This document shows, one piece after another, positions 1 to 8,030 of a stretch of DNA of 64,000 nt. Under the pieces are notes generated by a model that was not told the origin of the DNA, ran no database searches, and saw only the letters and a list, made by a program, of their open reading frames with translations. Each line of letters opens with the position of its first letter. The first letter of the stretch is position 1. This stretch comes from Bradyrhizobium sp. CSS354 (GTDB lineage Bacteria; Pseudomonadota; Alphaproteobacteria; Rhizobiales; Xanthobacteraceae). The DNA lies in contig NZ_JAACFU010000003.1 in the NCBI RefSeq assembly GCF_029051725.1, positions 124,001-188,000 of the forward strand. The letters are read 5' to 3'. Both the position numbers and the translations under genes were made by a program.

Positions 1-464
1 AGCGCATCGCCGCGCAGGGTGGATCGAACGGCGGCATCCTCATCACCAACATGCTGGTGCGATACCCCGATCGTTTCGGCGCGCTGTTCTGCACCATCCC
101 GCTGATCGACATGCGCCGCTACACGAAGCTGCTCGCCGGCGCGAGCTGGATCGCGGAATATGGCGATCCCGACAAGCCTGAGGAGTGGGACTGGCTGAAG
201 ACCTACTCCGCCTATCACAACGTCAAGGCCGGCCAGCCCTATCCGCCGATCCTGATCGCCACCACGCGGCGCGACGACCGTGTCCATCCCGGGCATGCGC
301 GCAAGATGGCGGCAAAGCTCCAGGCCATGGGCTACGAGGCCTGGTTTTACGAGCCTGAAGCGGGCGGCCACGGCTACGGCAAGGACAACAAGGAGCGCGC
401 GGGGTTCGAGGTGATTGGTTTTCGGTTTTTGAAAGACAAGATCGGGTGGAAGGACGAGGGCTAG
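1..464 (+). CDS. Prolyl oligopeptidase family serine hydrolase, C-terminal part (5' end outside window)
   Basis: The reading frame is open from base 3, so this is the tail of a longer gene. The first residues include the nucleophile elbow G-G-S-N-G-G, whose serine is the catalytic residue of peptidase family S9 and related alpha/beta hydrolases. The catalytic Asp is probably in the R-R-D-D-R-V-H-P segment (bases about 270-290), and the His lies in G-G-H-G-Y-G near base 370. These motifs and spacing match the S9 catalytic domain, which cleaves short peptides after proline in the cytoplasm or periplasm. The N-terminal propeller and any signal peptide are not visible, so substrate and location stay open. 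A repeat element follows the stop. Confidence 0.88.
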   Translation, partial: RIAAQGGSNGGILITNMLVRYPDRFGALFCTIPLIDMRRYTKLLAGASWIAEYGDPDKPEEWDWLKTYSAYHNVKAGQPYPPILIATTRRDDRVHPGHARKMAAKLQAMGYEAWFYEPEAGGHGYGKDNKERAGFEVIGFRFLKDKIGWKDEG

Positions 465-490
465 CGTTTGCGGGGCTGACGTTTCCGCAT

Positions 491-575
491 CGTCATGGCC
501 GGGCTTGACCCGGCCATCCACGCCTTGGCTGGTGCACGAAGAACGTGGATGCCCGGGACAAGCCCGGGCATGACG
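491..575. repeat. Intergenic palindromic repeat R1
   Basis: Two inverted GC-rich arms, each itself a hairpin (CCGGGCTTGACCCGG and CCCGGGACAAGCCCGGG), bracket a short centre. The outer ends read CGTCAT and ATGACG. It sits between the convergent hydrolase and methyltransferase genes, and could act as a bidirectional transcription stop. Confidence 0.85.
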
Positions 576-580
576 ACGTC

Positions 581-1252
581 CTATCGCGCGAATACCAAGG
601 TCAGATTATTCGCCGGCATGTCGATCGTATCGACGAGGCGAAGTCCTGCGCCGCGGGCGAGCGCCTCGACATCGCTGATGTCACGCACGCCCCAGTCGGG
701 ATTGCCTTCACGCAAGGAGGTGTCGAACACAGCATTGCTGAGCGCGATGTGCTTGCCGCCGCGCTTGAACGGGCCGTAGAGGAACAGCTTGCCGTCGGCC
801 CGCAAATAGCGGCCGGCGCCGGCGAACAGGCCCTCGGCGACGCTCCATGGCGCGATGTGGATGACATTGGCGCAGAACACGGCGGCAAGACTTGACGGCG
901 CCTGCCCGCCTTTCATCTCCGGGCACCAGTCGGGGTCGGTGAGATCGATCCGCAGCGGCGAGCGGATGTTTTTCAGGCCTGAATGAACGCGCCAGGCCTC
1001 GATGCTCTTGAGGTGGCGCTGGTTGAGATCGCTGGGCCACCAGATCAGGCCGGGCGTATGACGCGCGAAGTAGACCACGTGCTGGCCGGTTCCGCTGCCG
1101 AGCTCGACCACATTGCCGGTGCAGCCGGCGAGATGCTGTTCCAGTGCCGCCCAGAGCGGCTCGTGATTGCGATGAAATGCCGGTGCGTCGAGCCGCCCAT
1201 CGGACTCGACCCGACCGCCATCCCTGCCGAATTCGACGACATATTCAGCCAA
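581..1252 (-). CDS. DUF938 family SAM-dependent methyltransferase
   Basis: A 223-residue protein of the DUF938 family, which has a class I methyltransferase fold. The SAM-binding motif I appears as V-V-E-L-G-S-G-T-G-Q-H about residues 48-58, followed by acidic W-P-S-D and a motif near F-C-A-N-V-I-H-I. The start is TTG at 1252, the only start that gives the usual M-A-E-Y N-terminus; an AAGGGGA stretch upstream can serve as ribosome-binding site. No substrate is known for the family. The gene is divergent from the sox cluster across about 260 bp; no functional tie to sulfur oxidation is evident. Confidence 0.85.
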   Translation of the reverse strand: MAEYVVEFGRDGGRVESDGRLDAPAFHRNHEPLWAALEQHLAGCTGNVVELGSGTGQHVVYFARHTPGLIWWPSDLNQRHLKSIEAWRVHSGLKNIRSPLRIDLTDPDWCPEMKGGQAPSSLAAVFCANVIHIAPWSVAEGLFAGAGRYLRADGKLFLYGPFKRGGKHIALSNAVFDTSLREGNPDWGVRDISDVEALARGAGLRLVDTIDMPANNLTLVFAR

Positions 1253-1511
1253 GTGAGGTCCCCTTGAAAAAACGAGAACGCGTTGAAAACAGGTTGAGCG
1301 GCAAAACGCTCAGGAAACAGCCGGCCCGCGCCACGGCCCTAAACTCTCGGGCCAAATCGGCTGAACAAATAATCTCATCAGTTGCAATGGGGAAGATATT
1401 AACTCCATTTTGTCGCGTGCATAGTCTTGATTGTCAGACGGTGCCCTTTGTGCTTTGGAACGCTTCTATTTCGCGATCGAGACCAACGCTATAACGCCTC
1501 GGAATGACGCC
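1253..1511. promoter_or_regulatory. Divergent intergenic region upstream of soxX, with a small dyad
   Basis: This gap must carry the promoters of the leftward methyltransferase and the rightward sox operon. I see no clear -35/-10 pair. A dyad TGAGCG-N6-CGCTCA lies at 1295-1312 and could be an operator or a short hairpin. Use of it by a sulfur-responsive regulator is a guess. Confidence 0.4.
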
Positions 1512-1865
1512 TTGACCGCCTTTTCCCGGACGCCCGTTCTGTTCATCTTGCTGGCCATTGCCGCCGGCCTCGCCAGCCCGGCGTGGGCGCAGTCCGCTGT
1601 GGCCGACGGCCGGAAACTCGCTTTCGATCGCGGCAAGGGCAATTGCCTGACCTGCCACGTGATCAAGGGTGGCGACCTGCCGGGAACGATCGGGCCGGAA
1701 CTGAAGGACCTCAAGGCCAAATACCCCGATCGCAACGAGCTGGCCGCGATCATCTTCGACGAGACCAAGCGCAATCCGCAGACCATGATGCCGCCGTTCG
1801 GCCGGAACCGGATTTTGACCGAACAGGAGATCAGCGCGATCGTTGATTTCCTGCAGACCCTGTGA
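1512..1865 (+). CDS. soxX: Sulfur oxidation c-type cytochrome SoxX
   Basis: Small periplasmic monohaem cytochrome c of the SoxXA complex, which conjugates thiosulfate or sulfide to the SoxY carrier. With a TTG start at 1512 the product is 117 residues with a clean signal peptide ending A-W-A-Q. The haem-binding motif C-L-T-C-H is at residues 45-49 and the axial methionine is one of M92/M93 in T-M-M-P-P-F-G, a typical SoxX signature. A longer frame starting near 1431 is open, but its extra residues look untranslated and spoil the signal peptide. First gene of the sox operon; soxY follows after about 32 bp. Confidence 0.92.
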   Translation: MTAFSRTPVLFILLAIAAGLASPAWAQSAVADGRKLAFDRGKGNCLTCHVIKGGDLPGTIGPELKDLKAKYPDRNELAAIIFDETKRNPQTMMPPFGRNRILTEQEISAIVDFLQTL

Positions 1866-1897
1866 CTTCAGGCACGAGATTGCCCAGGAGACCCGAG

Positions 1898-2389
1898 ATG
1901 ACCACACTCACCGGCCCTACCGCGACGCGGCGCCTGATCCTTCAGGGCGCAGCCTCGGTCGCGCTGCTCGGCCTCGGCAATCTGCCGTTCGGTGCCGCTC
2001 CCGCGCGGGCCGCGGCCAACGACAAATATCCGGAAGAGGCCTTCAAGCAGAAGAGCGAGGCGGATGCCATCAAGGCGCTCTACGGCAAAACCGCCGAGCC
2101 CTCCGACAAGATCAAGCTGGACGCCCCCGAGATCGCCGAAAATGGCGGCGTGGTGCCGATCTCGGTGACGACGACGCTCGACAAGGTCACCTCGATCTCG
2201 TTCTTCGTGGCCGAGAACCCGAGCGCGCTTGCGGCGTCCTACAGGATTCCCGAAGGCACAATCCCTACTGTCGCTAACCGGCTGAAGATGGCCAAGACCA
2301 CCAACGTGGTCGCGATCGTGGAGGCCGACGGCAAGCTCTACAGCGCGACCAAGGAAGTCAAAGTCACCGTCGGCGGCTGCGGCGGTTAA
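1898..2389 (+). CDS. soxY: Thiosulfate oxidation carrier protein SoxY
   Basis: The sulfur carrier of the Sox pathway. The 163-residue product ends in V-G-G-C-G-G; the cysteine (about residue 161) on this flexible arm is the covalent attachment point for pathway intermediates. The N-terminus carries a T-R-R-L-I-L motif and hydrophobic stretch, consistent with Tat export of a folded SoxYZ dimer. ATG at 1898 is preferred because AGGAGA lies just upstream; an in-frame start at 1862 overlaps the end of soxX and lacks this site. soxZ follows 15 bp downstream. Confidence 0.95.
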   Translation: MTTLTGPTATRRLILQGAASVALLGLGNLPFGAAPARAAANDKYPEEAFKQKSEADAIKALYGKTAEPSDKIKLDAPEIAENGGVVPISVTTTLDKVTSISFFVAENPSALAASYRIPEGTIPTVANRLKMAKTTNVVAIVEADGKLYSATKEVKVTVGGCGG

Positions 2390-2404
2390 GCGAGGAAGAT
2401 CGAG

Positions 2405-2716
2405 ATGGCATCCAGCATTCGCGTTCGCGCCACCGCCAACGGCGACACCACCGAGGTGCAGGCGCTGATCCAGCACCCCATGGATACCGGCTTCGTCAAG
2501 GACGCCAAAGGCGAGCTGATCCCGGCGCATTACATCCAGCAGCTGAAATTCGAATGTAACGGCAAGGACGTCTTCGTTGCCGATTGGGGCACCGCGGTCT
2601 CGAAGGACCCCTATGTCAAGTTCAGCTTCAAGGGGGCCAAGAAGGGCGACGATCTGAAGGTCTCCTGGACGGATAACAAGGGTGCGTCGGATACGATCAC
2701 CGCGAAGATCTCGTGA
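2405..2716 (+). CDS. soxZ: Thiosulfate oxidation carrier complex protein SoxZ
   Basis: A 103-residue partner of SoxY with the immunoglobulin-like SoxZ fold and no signal peptide, as expected if it is exported together with SoxY through Tat. Recognisable family features are the I-Q-H-P-M-D-T-G segment near residues 22-29 and W-T-D-N-K-G near the C-terminus. The gene sits between soxY and soxA, and its stop overlaps the soxA start, so the three are very probably translated from one message. Confidence 0.95.
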   Translation: MASSIRVRATANGDTTEVQALIQHPMDTGFVKDAKGELIPAHYIQQLKFECNGKDVFVADWGTAVSKDPYVKFSFKGAKKGDDLKVSWTDNKGASDTITAKIS

Positions 2717-3582
2717 TGAAGGCGGCCCGCACCTCCATCCTGCTTGGTTCGTTGAGCGCCGCGCTCGTCGCGTTGGCCCTCACCTCTCCGCGCGTGGTGG
2801 CGGCCGACAAGGTCGATCCCGTTGCAGATGCCAAGGCATTCCAGAACTTCTTCTTCCAGAAATTCCCGACCGTGAAGCACGAGGATTTCGTCAACGGTCC
2901 TTATTCCATGAACGAGGACATGAAGCGGCAGTGGCAGGAGAAGGAGGAATTCCCGCCCTACGAGTTCGCGCTCGACGCCGGCAAGGAGATGTTCGTCACC
3001 CCGTTCAAGAACGGCAAGACCTATGCCGACTGTTTCCCGAACGGCGGCATAGGCATCCGCCAGAACTATCCTTATTTCGACGAGAAGGAAGGCAAGGTCG
3101 TCACGTTGGAACTGGCGCTCAACCGCTGCCGCGAGGCCAATGGCGAGGCGCCCTATTCCTACGTCAAGGACGAGATGGCCTCGCTCACCGCCTACATGGC
3201 CTTCACCTCGCGCGGCAAGCCGATGGACATCAAGATCCCCGACGATCCTCGCGCGCTCGCGGCATTCGAGAACGGCAAGCGCTATTTCTACACGCGCCGC
3301 GGCCAGATGAATTTCTCCTGCGCGAGCTGCCATGTGCAGAGCCCGGGCGAGCGCATCCGCGCCGAGATCCTGGCGCCGGCGCTCGGCATTCTGAACGCGA
3401 TGCCGATCTACCGCTCCGAATGGAGCGGCATGGGCACGACCAGCCGCCGCTTCGTCACCTGCAACAGCCAGACCCGCGCGGTTCCGCTGGAGCCGCAGGC
3501 GGATGAATACCGCGACGTCGAATATTTCCTGTCCTACGTCGCCAACGGCCTGCCGATATCGGGACCGGGAGCGCGGCCATGA
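2713..3582 (+). CDS. soxA: Sulfur oxidation c-type cytochrome SoxA (monohaem type)
   Basis: Catalytic haem subunit of SoxXA in the periplasm. Only one haem motif is present, C-A-S-C-H at residues 203-207, with cysteine 250 in F-V-T-C-N placed as the axial ligand known to carry a persulfide. The N-terminal domain keeps C107 and C139, which probably form the disulfide seen in monohaem SoxA, and has no CxxCH. A signal peptide covers about residues 1-30. The start is GTG at 2713 or the adjacent ATG at 2716; both overlap the soxZ stop. The stop overlaps the next gene by four bases. Confidence 0.95.
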   Translation: MMKAARTSILLGSLSAALVALALTSPRVVAADKVDPVADAKAFQNFFFQKFPTVKHEDFVNGPYSMNEDMKRQWQEKEEFPPYEFALDAGKEMFVTPFKNGKTYADCFPNGGIGIRQNYPYFDEKEGKVVTLELALNRCREANGEAPYSYVKDEMASLTAYMAFTSRGKPMDIKIPDDPRALAAFENGKRYFYTRRGQMNFSCASCHVQSPGERIRAEILAPALGILNAMPIYRSEWSGMGTTSRRFVTCNSQTRAVPLEPQADEYRDVEYFLSYVANGLPISGPGARP

Positions 3583-3896
3583 ACCGGTCACTTGCCGTCA
3601 CCATGTTCCTCGCCTTGCTGCTCGCTTTGGGCCTCGCGCCGGCGGCGCGCGCGGCGAATGAGGCGGACTACAAGACGGCCTATTCCGCAGCCGAAGCTGC
3701 CGCGAAGGAGGCTGCCAGCTTGCGCCACCAATGGACCGTGACCGTCTCGACGCTGGCCGCCGCGAAGAAGGCGGCCGATGGCGGCGATTTCGACCGCGCC
3801 GTGGCCGCAGCCAGGGAGGCCGAGGCGCTGGCGAAGGCGTCGATCTTCCAGGCGATTTCCGAAAAAGAAGCCTGGAAGGCGATGGAAATCCGCTAG
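3579..3896 (+). CDS. soxK: SoxXA-binding protein (SoxK-like)
   Basis: A 105-residue exported protein with a signal peptide to about residue 25 (A-A-R-A-A). The mature part is alanine-rich and helical, with H-Q-W-T-V-T, A-A-K-K-A-A-D-G-G-D-F-D-R-A and A-L-A-K-A-S features of the small SoxXA-binding protein family, which stabilises SoxXA. The ATGA overlap with soxA supports a linked role. The family is short and low in complexity, so the assignment rests on context as much as on sequence. Confidence 0.75.
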   Translation: MNRSLAVTMFLALLLALGLAPAARAANEADYKTAYSAAEAAAKEAASLRHQWTVTVSTLAAAKKAADGGDFDRAVAAAREAEALAKASIFQAISEKEAWKAMEIR

Positions 3897-3951
3897 ACTG
3901 TTCGCTCCTGCAACAGCGTTGCGACCATGAGAGGGCGCGGAGAATTTCTGG

Positions 3952-5703
3952 ATGGCGATCCGCCGCCGCGATTTCCTGAAGAATGCAGGCCTTGCTGCCG
4001 CATCGCTCAGCCTGCCGCGGCTTGCGCGCGGTGCTGAGGCCGCGAGCATTTACGACCTCGAGCGGTTCGGCAATGCGCGCATACTTCACCTCACCGACAC
4101 GCATGCGCAACTCAATCCGGTCTATTTTCGCGAGCCCAGCGTCAATATCGGGATCGGCGAGATGGCCGGACGGCCGCCGCATCTGGTCGGCCGCGCCTTC
4201 CTCGACCGTTTCGGCATCAGGCCCGACAGCGCGGATGCCTATGCCTTCAGCTGCTTCGAGTTCGAGAAGTCGGCAGGCCGCTTCGGCAAGCTTGGCGGCT
4301 TCGCCCATCTGAAGACGCTGATCGACCGCTTGCGCGGCGATGTCGGCGAAAAACGCTCCGCGCTCGTCGACGGCGGCGATCTCTGGCAAGGCACGGGACT
4401 CGCCAACATCATGCAGGGCCGCGACATGGTCGAGGCCGCAAACCTGCTCGGTATCGAGGCGATGACCGGGCATTGGGAATTCACCTACGGCGAGCAGGCG
4501 CTGCGCGACAATCTCGCCCGCTTCAAGGGCGAGTTCCTGGCGCAGAACGTTTTCCTGACCGAGGAAGCCGCATTCAACGACGCCCCCGCCTTCGACAAGG
4601 CGACGGGGCGCGTGTTCAAGCCCTCCGTGATCAAGGAACTCGGCGGCCATCGCGTCGCCATCGTCGGCCAAGCGTTTCCATACGTGCCGATCGCGCATCC
4701 CAAACGGTTCACGCCGGACTGGACCTTCGGCATCCGCGAGGAAGAACTCCAGAAGCATGTCGATGGCTTGCGCGGCACCGACAAGGTCGATGCGGTCATC
4801 CTGCTGTCGCACAACGGCATGGACGTCGATCTCAAGCTCGCAAGCCGCGTCACCGGCATCGACGTCATCCTCGGCGGCCATACCCATGACGCGGTCCCGC
4901 AGCCGATCGCGGTGAAGAATGCGAGCGGCACGACGCTCGTCACAAATGCCGGATCCAACGGCAAATTCCTTGCCGTGCTCGATCTCGCGCTCGACAAAGG
5001 CAAGGTCGGCGACGTCAGATATCATCTGCTGCCGGTCTATTCCGAGCTGTTGAAGCCCGATCCTGGGATGGCAGAACTGATCGGCCGGCTGCGGGCGCCC
5101 TTCGTTACCGATTGGTCGGACAAGATCGCGACGCCCGATCGCCTGCTGTATCGCCGCGATAATTTCGCCGGCCCGGTCGACGAGCTGATCTGCAGTGCGC
5201 TGCGCACCGAGCTCGACGCCGAGATCGCGCTGTCGCCGGGCTTCCGCTGGGGCGTCACCGGGCTGTCCGGCCAGGCGCTGACGATGGAGGATTTGCTCGC
5301 GGAAACCGCGATCAGCTATCCCGAGACCTATGTGCAGGAAATGACCGGCGCCCAGATCAAGGACGTGCTGGAAGACGTTTGCGACAACCTCTTCAATACC
5401 GATCCCTATTACCAGCAGGGCGGCGACATGGTGCGCGCCGGCGGGCTCAGCTACACCTGCACGCCGACGGCGGCGATCGGCAGCCGCATCTCGGAGCTGA
5501 AGCTCAATGGCGGCAAGGCGCTCAGTGCCAGCCACCGCTACAAGGTCGCGGGCTGGGCCTCGGTCAACGGGCAGCAGGGCGCGCCGGTGTGGGATGTGGT
5601 GGCAAAATATCTGCGCTCGGGCCGAATGTTTCAGGAGCGGCTCGGCTCCGGCGTCACGCTGAAAGGCGTCGAGGGCAATCCGGGCATCGCAGGACAGGGA
5701 TGA
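3952..5703 (+). CDS. soxB: Thiosulfohydrolase SoxB
   Basis: Periplasmic dimanganese hydrolase that releases sulfate from cysteine S-thiosulfonate on SoxY. The 583-residue protein begins with a Tat signal (R-R-R-D-F-L-K) and the metallophosphoesterase motif H-L-T-D-T-H at residues 46-51. Further metal motifs are D-G-G-D-L-W-Q-G-T, the G-H-W-E-F-T-Y-G segment and G-G-H-T-H-D, followed by a 5'-nucleotidase-like C-terminal domain. Length and order match SoxB. It starts 55 bp after soxK and overlaps the DsrE-like gene by four bases. Confidence 0.95.
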   Translation: MAIRRRDFLKNAGLAAASLSLPRLARGAEAASIYDLERFGNARILHLTDTHAQLNPVYFREPSVNIGIGEMAGRPPHLVGRAFLDRFGIRPDSADAYAFSCFEFEKSAGRFGKLGGFAHLKTLIDRLRGDVGEKRSALVDGGDLWQGTGLANIMQGRDMVEAANLLGIEAMTGHWEFTYGEQALRDNLARFKGEFLAQNVFLTEEAAFNDAPAFDKATGRVFKPSVIKELGGHRVAIVGQAFPYVPIAHPKRFTPDWTFGIREEELQKHVDGLRGTDKVDAVILLSHNGMDVDLKLASRVTGIDVILGGHTHDAVPQPIAVKNASGTTLVTNAGSNGKFLAVLDLALDKGKVGDVRYHLLPVYSELLKPDPGMAELIGRLRAPFVTDWSDKIATPDRLLYRRDNFAGPVDELICSALRTELDAEIALSPGFRWGVTGLSGQALTMEDLLAETAISYPETYVQEMTGAQIKDVLEDVCDNLFNTDPYYQQGGDMVRAGGLSYTCTPTAAIGSRISELKLNGGKALSASHRYKVAGWASVNGQQGAPVWDVVAKYLRSGRMFQERLGSGVTLKGVEGNPGIAGQG

Positions 5704-6158
5704 TGCGGTCGCAAACCTTATCCGCGATGCTGCTGGCGCTGCTCGCATGTACGGTGATGCCGACGGCTTTTGCGCAACAGGTGCCACTCCAGGACAAGCC
5801 GTTCGCCGAGCACAAGATCGTGCTGCAGCTCTCTGATGGCGAGGCCAGGAAGCAGGCGCTGGTGCTCAGCGTCGCCAACAATTTGCTGAAGGCCTACGAC
5901 CCCGACGAGATCGCGATCGAGGTGGTGGCCTTCGGTCCCGGCATCGATCTCCTGTTGTCAGGCAGCGAGCGGCGCAAGCAGGTCGAGAGCCTGATCGCGC
6001 AAGGCGTACGCTTCGACATCTGCCTCAACACCGTCGACACGATCGAGCGGGAGACGGGCAAGCGGCCGGAGTTCATCCCCGCCGCCACGCCGGTGCAGGT
6101 GGGGGTCGGGCAGATCCTGTTTCTCAGCGAGAACGGGTACACATTGGTGAGGCCCTGA
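5700..6158 (+). CDS. Exported DsrE/DsrF-like family protein
   Basis: A 152-residue product with a signal peptide to about residue 26 (F-A-Q-Q) and a DsrE-like fold: the H-K-I-V-L-Q-L-S-D strand, the V-V-A-F-G-P-G-I loop and cysteine 108 in R-F-D-I-C-L-N-T-V, at the position of the conserved DsrE-family cysteine. DsrE-type proteins bind or pass sulfane sulfur. Tandem ATG codons at 5700 and 5703 overlap the soxB stop, so it belongs to the sox operon. A sulfur-trafficking role in the periplasm is inferred from fold and context. Confidence 0.82.
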   Translation: MMRSQTLSAMLLALLACTVMPTAFAQQVPLQDKPFAEHKIVLQLSDGEARKQALVLSVANNLLKAYDPDEIAIEVVAFGPGIDLLLSGSERRKQVESLIAQGVRFDICLNTVDTIERETGKRPEFIPAATPVQVGVGQILFLSENGYTLVRP

Positions 6159-6195
6159 GCCTTTTGCCGGGGCAAAGCGTCGCGGCACAGTCGGT

Positions 6196-6293
6196 GTCAT
6201 TGCCCGCGAAGGCGGGCGATCCAGTACTCCGAGAGGGCGAGGGTACGGAAAGGGCGCGGCGTACTGGATTCCCCGCCTTCGCGGGGAATGACA
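6196..6293. repeat. Intergenic palindromic repeat R2
   Basis: Outer ends GTCATTCCCC-like and complementary, enclosing CCCGCGAAGGCGGG and CCCCGCCTTCGCGGGG hairpins around a short unpaired centre. It sits between the DsrE-like gene and the dioxygenase-rhodanese gene and may end sox transcription. Confidence 0.85.
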
Positions 6294-6429
6294 GCGGTGG
6301 CCAGGTGACGCCCACCCGCGCAGCACAGGAACAAGAATCTTCCAAATTTTCTTGCTTACACAGTGAATTGCTTCTCTTGTGAGCCCGAAATGTAGTAGAA
6401 TCTCCGGGTAATTCACGCCGGGTCTTGCC

Positions 6430-7467
6430 ATGATTTTCCGCCAGCTCTTCGACAGTGTTTCGGGTACCTACAGCTATCTCCTGGCGAGCCGCGCCGGCGG
6501 CGAGGCGCTGATCCTCGATCCCGTGCTGGAGAAGGTCGACCGCTACTGCCAGCTGCTGCGCGAGCTCGATCTCAAGCTGGTCAAGGCCGTTGATACCCAT
6601 CTGCATGCCGACCACGTCACCGGCCTTGGCGAGCTGCGCGATCGCACCCATTGCATGACCGTGATGGGCGACCAGACCAAGGCCGACGTGGTGGCGATGC
6701 GGGTTGCCGACGGCGACAAGGTGACGATCGAGGGCTTGGCGCTCGACGTGATGTACACGCCCGGCCACACCGACGATTCCTATTCCTATTTGATGGGCGA
6801 CCGCGTCTTCACCGGCGACACGCTGCTGATCCGCGGCACCGGCCGCACCGATTTCCAGAACGGTTCTTCGCGCGCGCAGTACGATTCGATCTTCAACCGC
6901 CTGCTCAAGCTGCCGGACGAGACCATGGTGTTTCCGGCGCATGACTACAAGGGCGACACCGTCTCCACCATCGGCGAGGAGAAACGCTACAATCCGCGGC
7001 TCCAGGTGCGCTCGGTCGACGACTATATCGAGCTGATGGCCAATCTGAAGCTGCCCAATCCGAAGATGATGGACGTCGCGGTGCCCGCCAACATGCATGT
7101 CGGCCTGCACCAGGAGGATCTGGAGAAAGAGGGCCGTGCGCTTCGCGCTGTCGAGGCGATCCGCAGCCTCGGCCGTCCCGATATCCTGCTGGTCGATTTG
7201 CGCGAGACCAATGAGCGCATGAAGCACGGCATGCTCGAAGGCGCACTGCATACGCCCTATCCGTCCGTTGAAGACAGCCTCAAGCCGGGCGGCATGCTGC
7301 GCGAGGTCGCGGCCGCCACCGGCCGCCGCGTCGTGTTCTTCTGCGCCTTCGGCGAACGCTCTGCCATGGCGGTTGCGGCGGCGAAGGAGGCCGGGCTCAC
7401 CAACACGGCGCACATCGTCGGCGGCATCGATGCCTGGAAGAAGGCCGGCGGGCCGGTGGTGCACTGA
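6430..7467 (+). CDS. Persulfide dioxygenase-rhodanese fusion protein
   Basis: A 345-residue two-domain enzyme. Residues 1-240 form a metallo-beta-lactamase domain of the ETHE1/persulfide dioxygenase group, with H57-L-H59-A-D61-H62, H113, D130 and H171 as metal ligands; ETHE1-type enzymes use one ferrous iron bound by two His and one Asp. Residues 245-345 are a rhodanese domain with active loop C305-A-F-G-E-R-S. Such fusions oxidise glutathione persulfide to sulfite while the rhodanese moves sulfane sulfur to or from thiosulfate. It is cytosolic (no signal peptide). The gene follows the sox block in the same direction after about 270 bp, so it probably has its own promoter. Confidence 0.92.
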   Translation: MIFRQLFDSVSGTYSYLLASRAGGEALILDPVLEKVDRYCQLLRELDLKLVKAVDTHLHADHVTGLGELRDRTHCMTVMGDQTKADVVAMRVADGDKVTIEGLALDVMYTPGHTDDSYSYLMGDRVFTGDTLLIRGTGRTDFQNGSSRAQYDSIFNRLLKLPDETMVFPAHDYKGDTVSTIGEEKRYNPRLQVRSVDDYIELMANLKLPNPKMMDVAVPANMHVGLHQEDLEKEGRALRAVEAIRSLGRPDILLVDLRETNERMKHGMLEGALHTPYPSVEDSLKPGGMLREVAAATGRRVVFFCAFGERSAMAVAAAKEAGLTNTAHIVGGIDAWKKAGGPVVH

Positions 7468-7554
7468 CCGCCTTGCCGCCGTTCTTGAGATAAATCAGCA
7501 GCTGCCCATATATTCAGGCTAGGACGGATGCAGCATCACCATCCGGGACCAGCC

Positions 7555-7728
7555 ATGGCCAAGATCGGCAAGTCGAGCGCGCCGCCCAAAATTGCGGGCG
7601 ACACGCCAGCAAAAGACAAGGCGAAGAAGCCTCCGCCTCCGCGCGACACCGAAGACGATGATTACGAAGACGGCGACATCGCGACACCGAAGCGCGACCG
7701 CTACGGGCCGGATGACGAGCCGTTTTGA
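7555..7728 (+). CDS. Small charged hypothetical protein
   Basis: A short product (57 residues from ATG 7555; 66 if ATG 7528 is used) with lysine/proline-rich and Asp/Glu-rich stretches (K-K-P-P-P-P-R, D-D-D-Y-E-D-G-D) and no membrane segment or known motif. It looks intrinsically disordered. The internal start is preferred because the first nine residues are histidine-rich and lack a ribosome-binding site, but evidence is thin. It is not recognised as any characterised family. Confidence 0.45.
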   Translation: MAKIGKSSAPPKIAGDTPAKDKAKKPPPPRDTEDDDYEDGDIATPKRDRYGPDDEPF

Positions 7729-8030
7729 GGGGTAGCGCAGACAGCGCCTTAGTCGCGCGCTGGCGCCACATCATCAGTGTCGTCCCGGCGAAGGCCGGGA
7801 CCCATACCGCGTGATCTCTCGATCGAGGTAGGTCGCAGTACCCAACGACGATCCTCCGCCAAACTCCTCCCTGTGGTTATGGGTCCCGGCCTTCGCCGGG
7901 ACGACGATGCGGAAGCGTCCTGCCCCTCACTTCCCCCGTCCGCGCTACTGCCATGCGCCTGCGTTCATGGACAAATAACCGCTCTGCCCGATAGTTTGCG
8001 CGTCTCCAAAGGACGTGAAACGGAACTGCA
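7729..8030. other. Gene-free interval with repeat R3
   Basis: About 300 bp between the small hypothetical gene and the MFS gene. Most of it is repeat R3 (7779-7905). The remaining 120 bp before the MFS start should hold its promoter; I could not identify convincing boxes. Confidence 0.5.
7779..7905. repeat. Intergenic palindromic repeat R3
   Basis: Ends GTCGTCCCGGCGAAGGCCGG and its complement CCGGCCTTCGCCGGGACGAC, about 127 bp in all. The interior (C-C-A-T-A-C-C-G-C-G-T-G-A-T-C-T and onward) is shared with R7 at 24.6 kb, so this is a dispersed element and not only a terminator hairpin. Confidence 0.9.

Noticed and set aside
3598..5787. 729-residue open frame on the minus strand over soxK and soxB
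   Set aside because: It mirrors the soxB coding frame, has no domain signal or ribosome site, and reflects GC-rich third positions.
6388..6420. GAAT-N9-ATTC dyad before the persulfide dioxygenase gene as a BigR/SqrR-type operator
   Set aside because: The arms are only four bases, too short to separate from chance, and no ArsR-type regulator gene is nearby.
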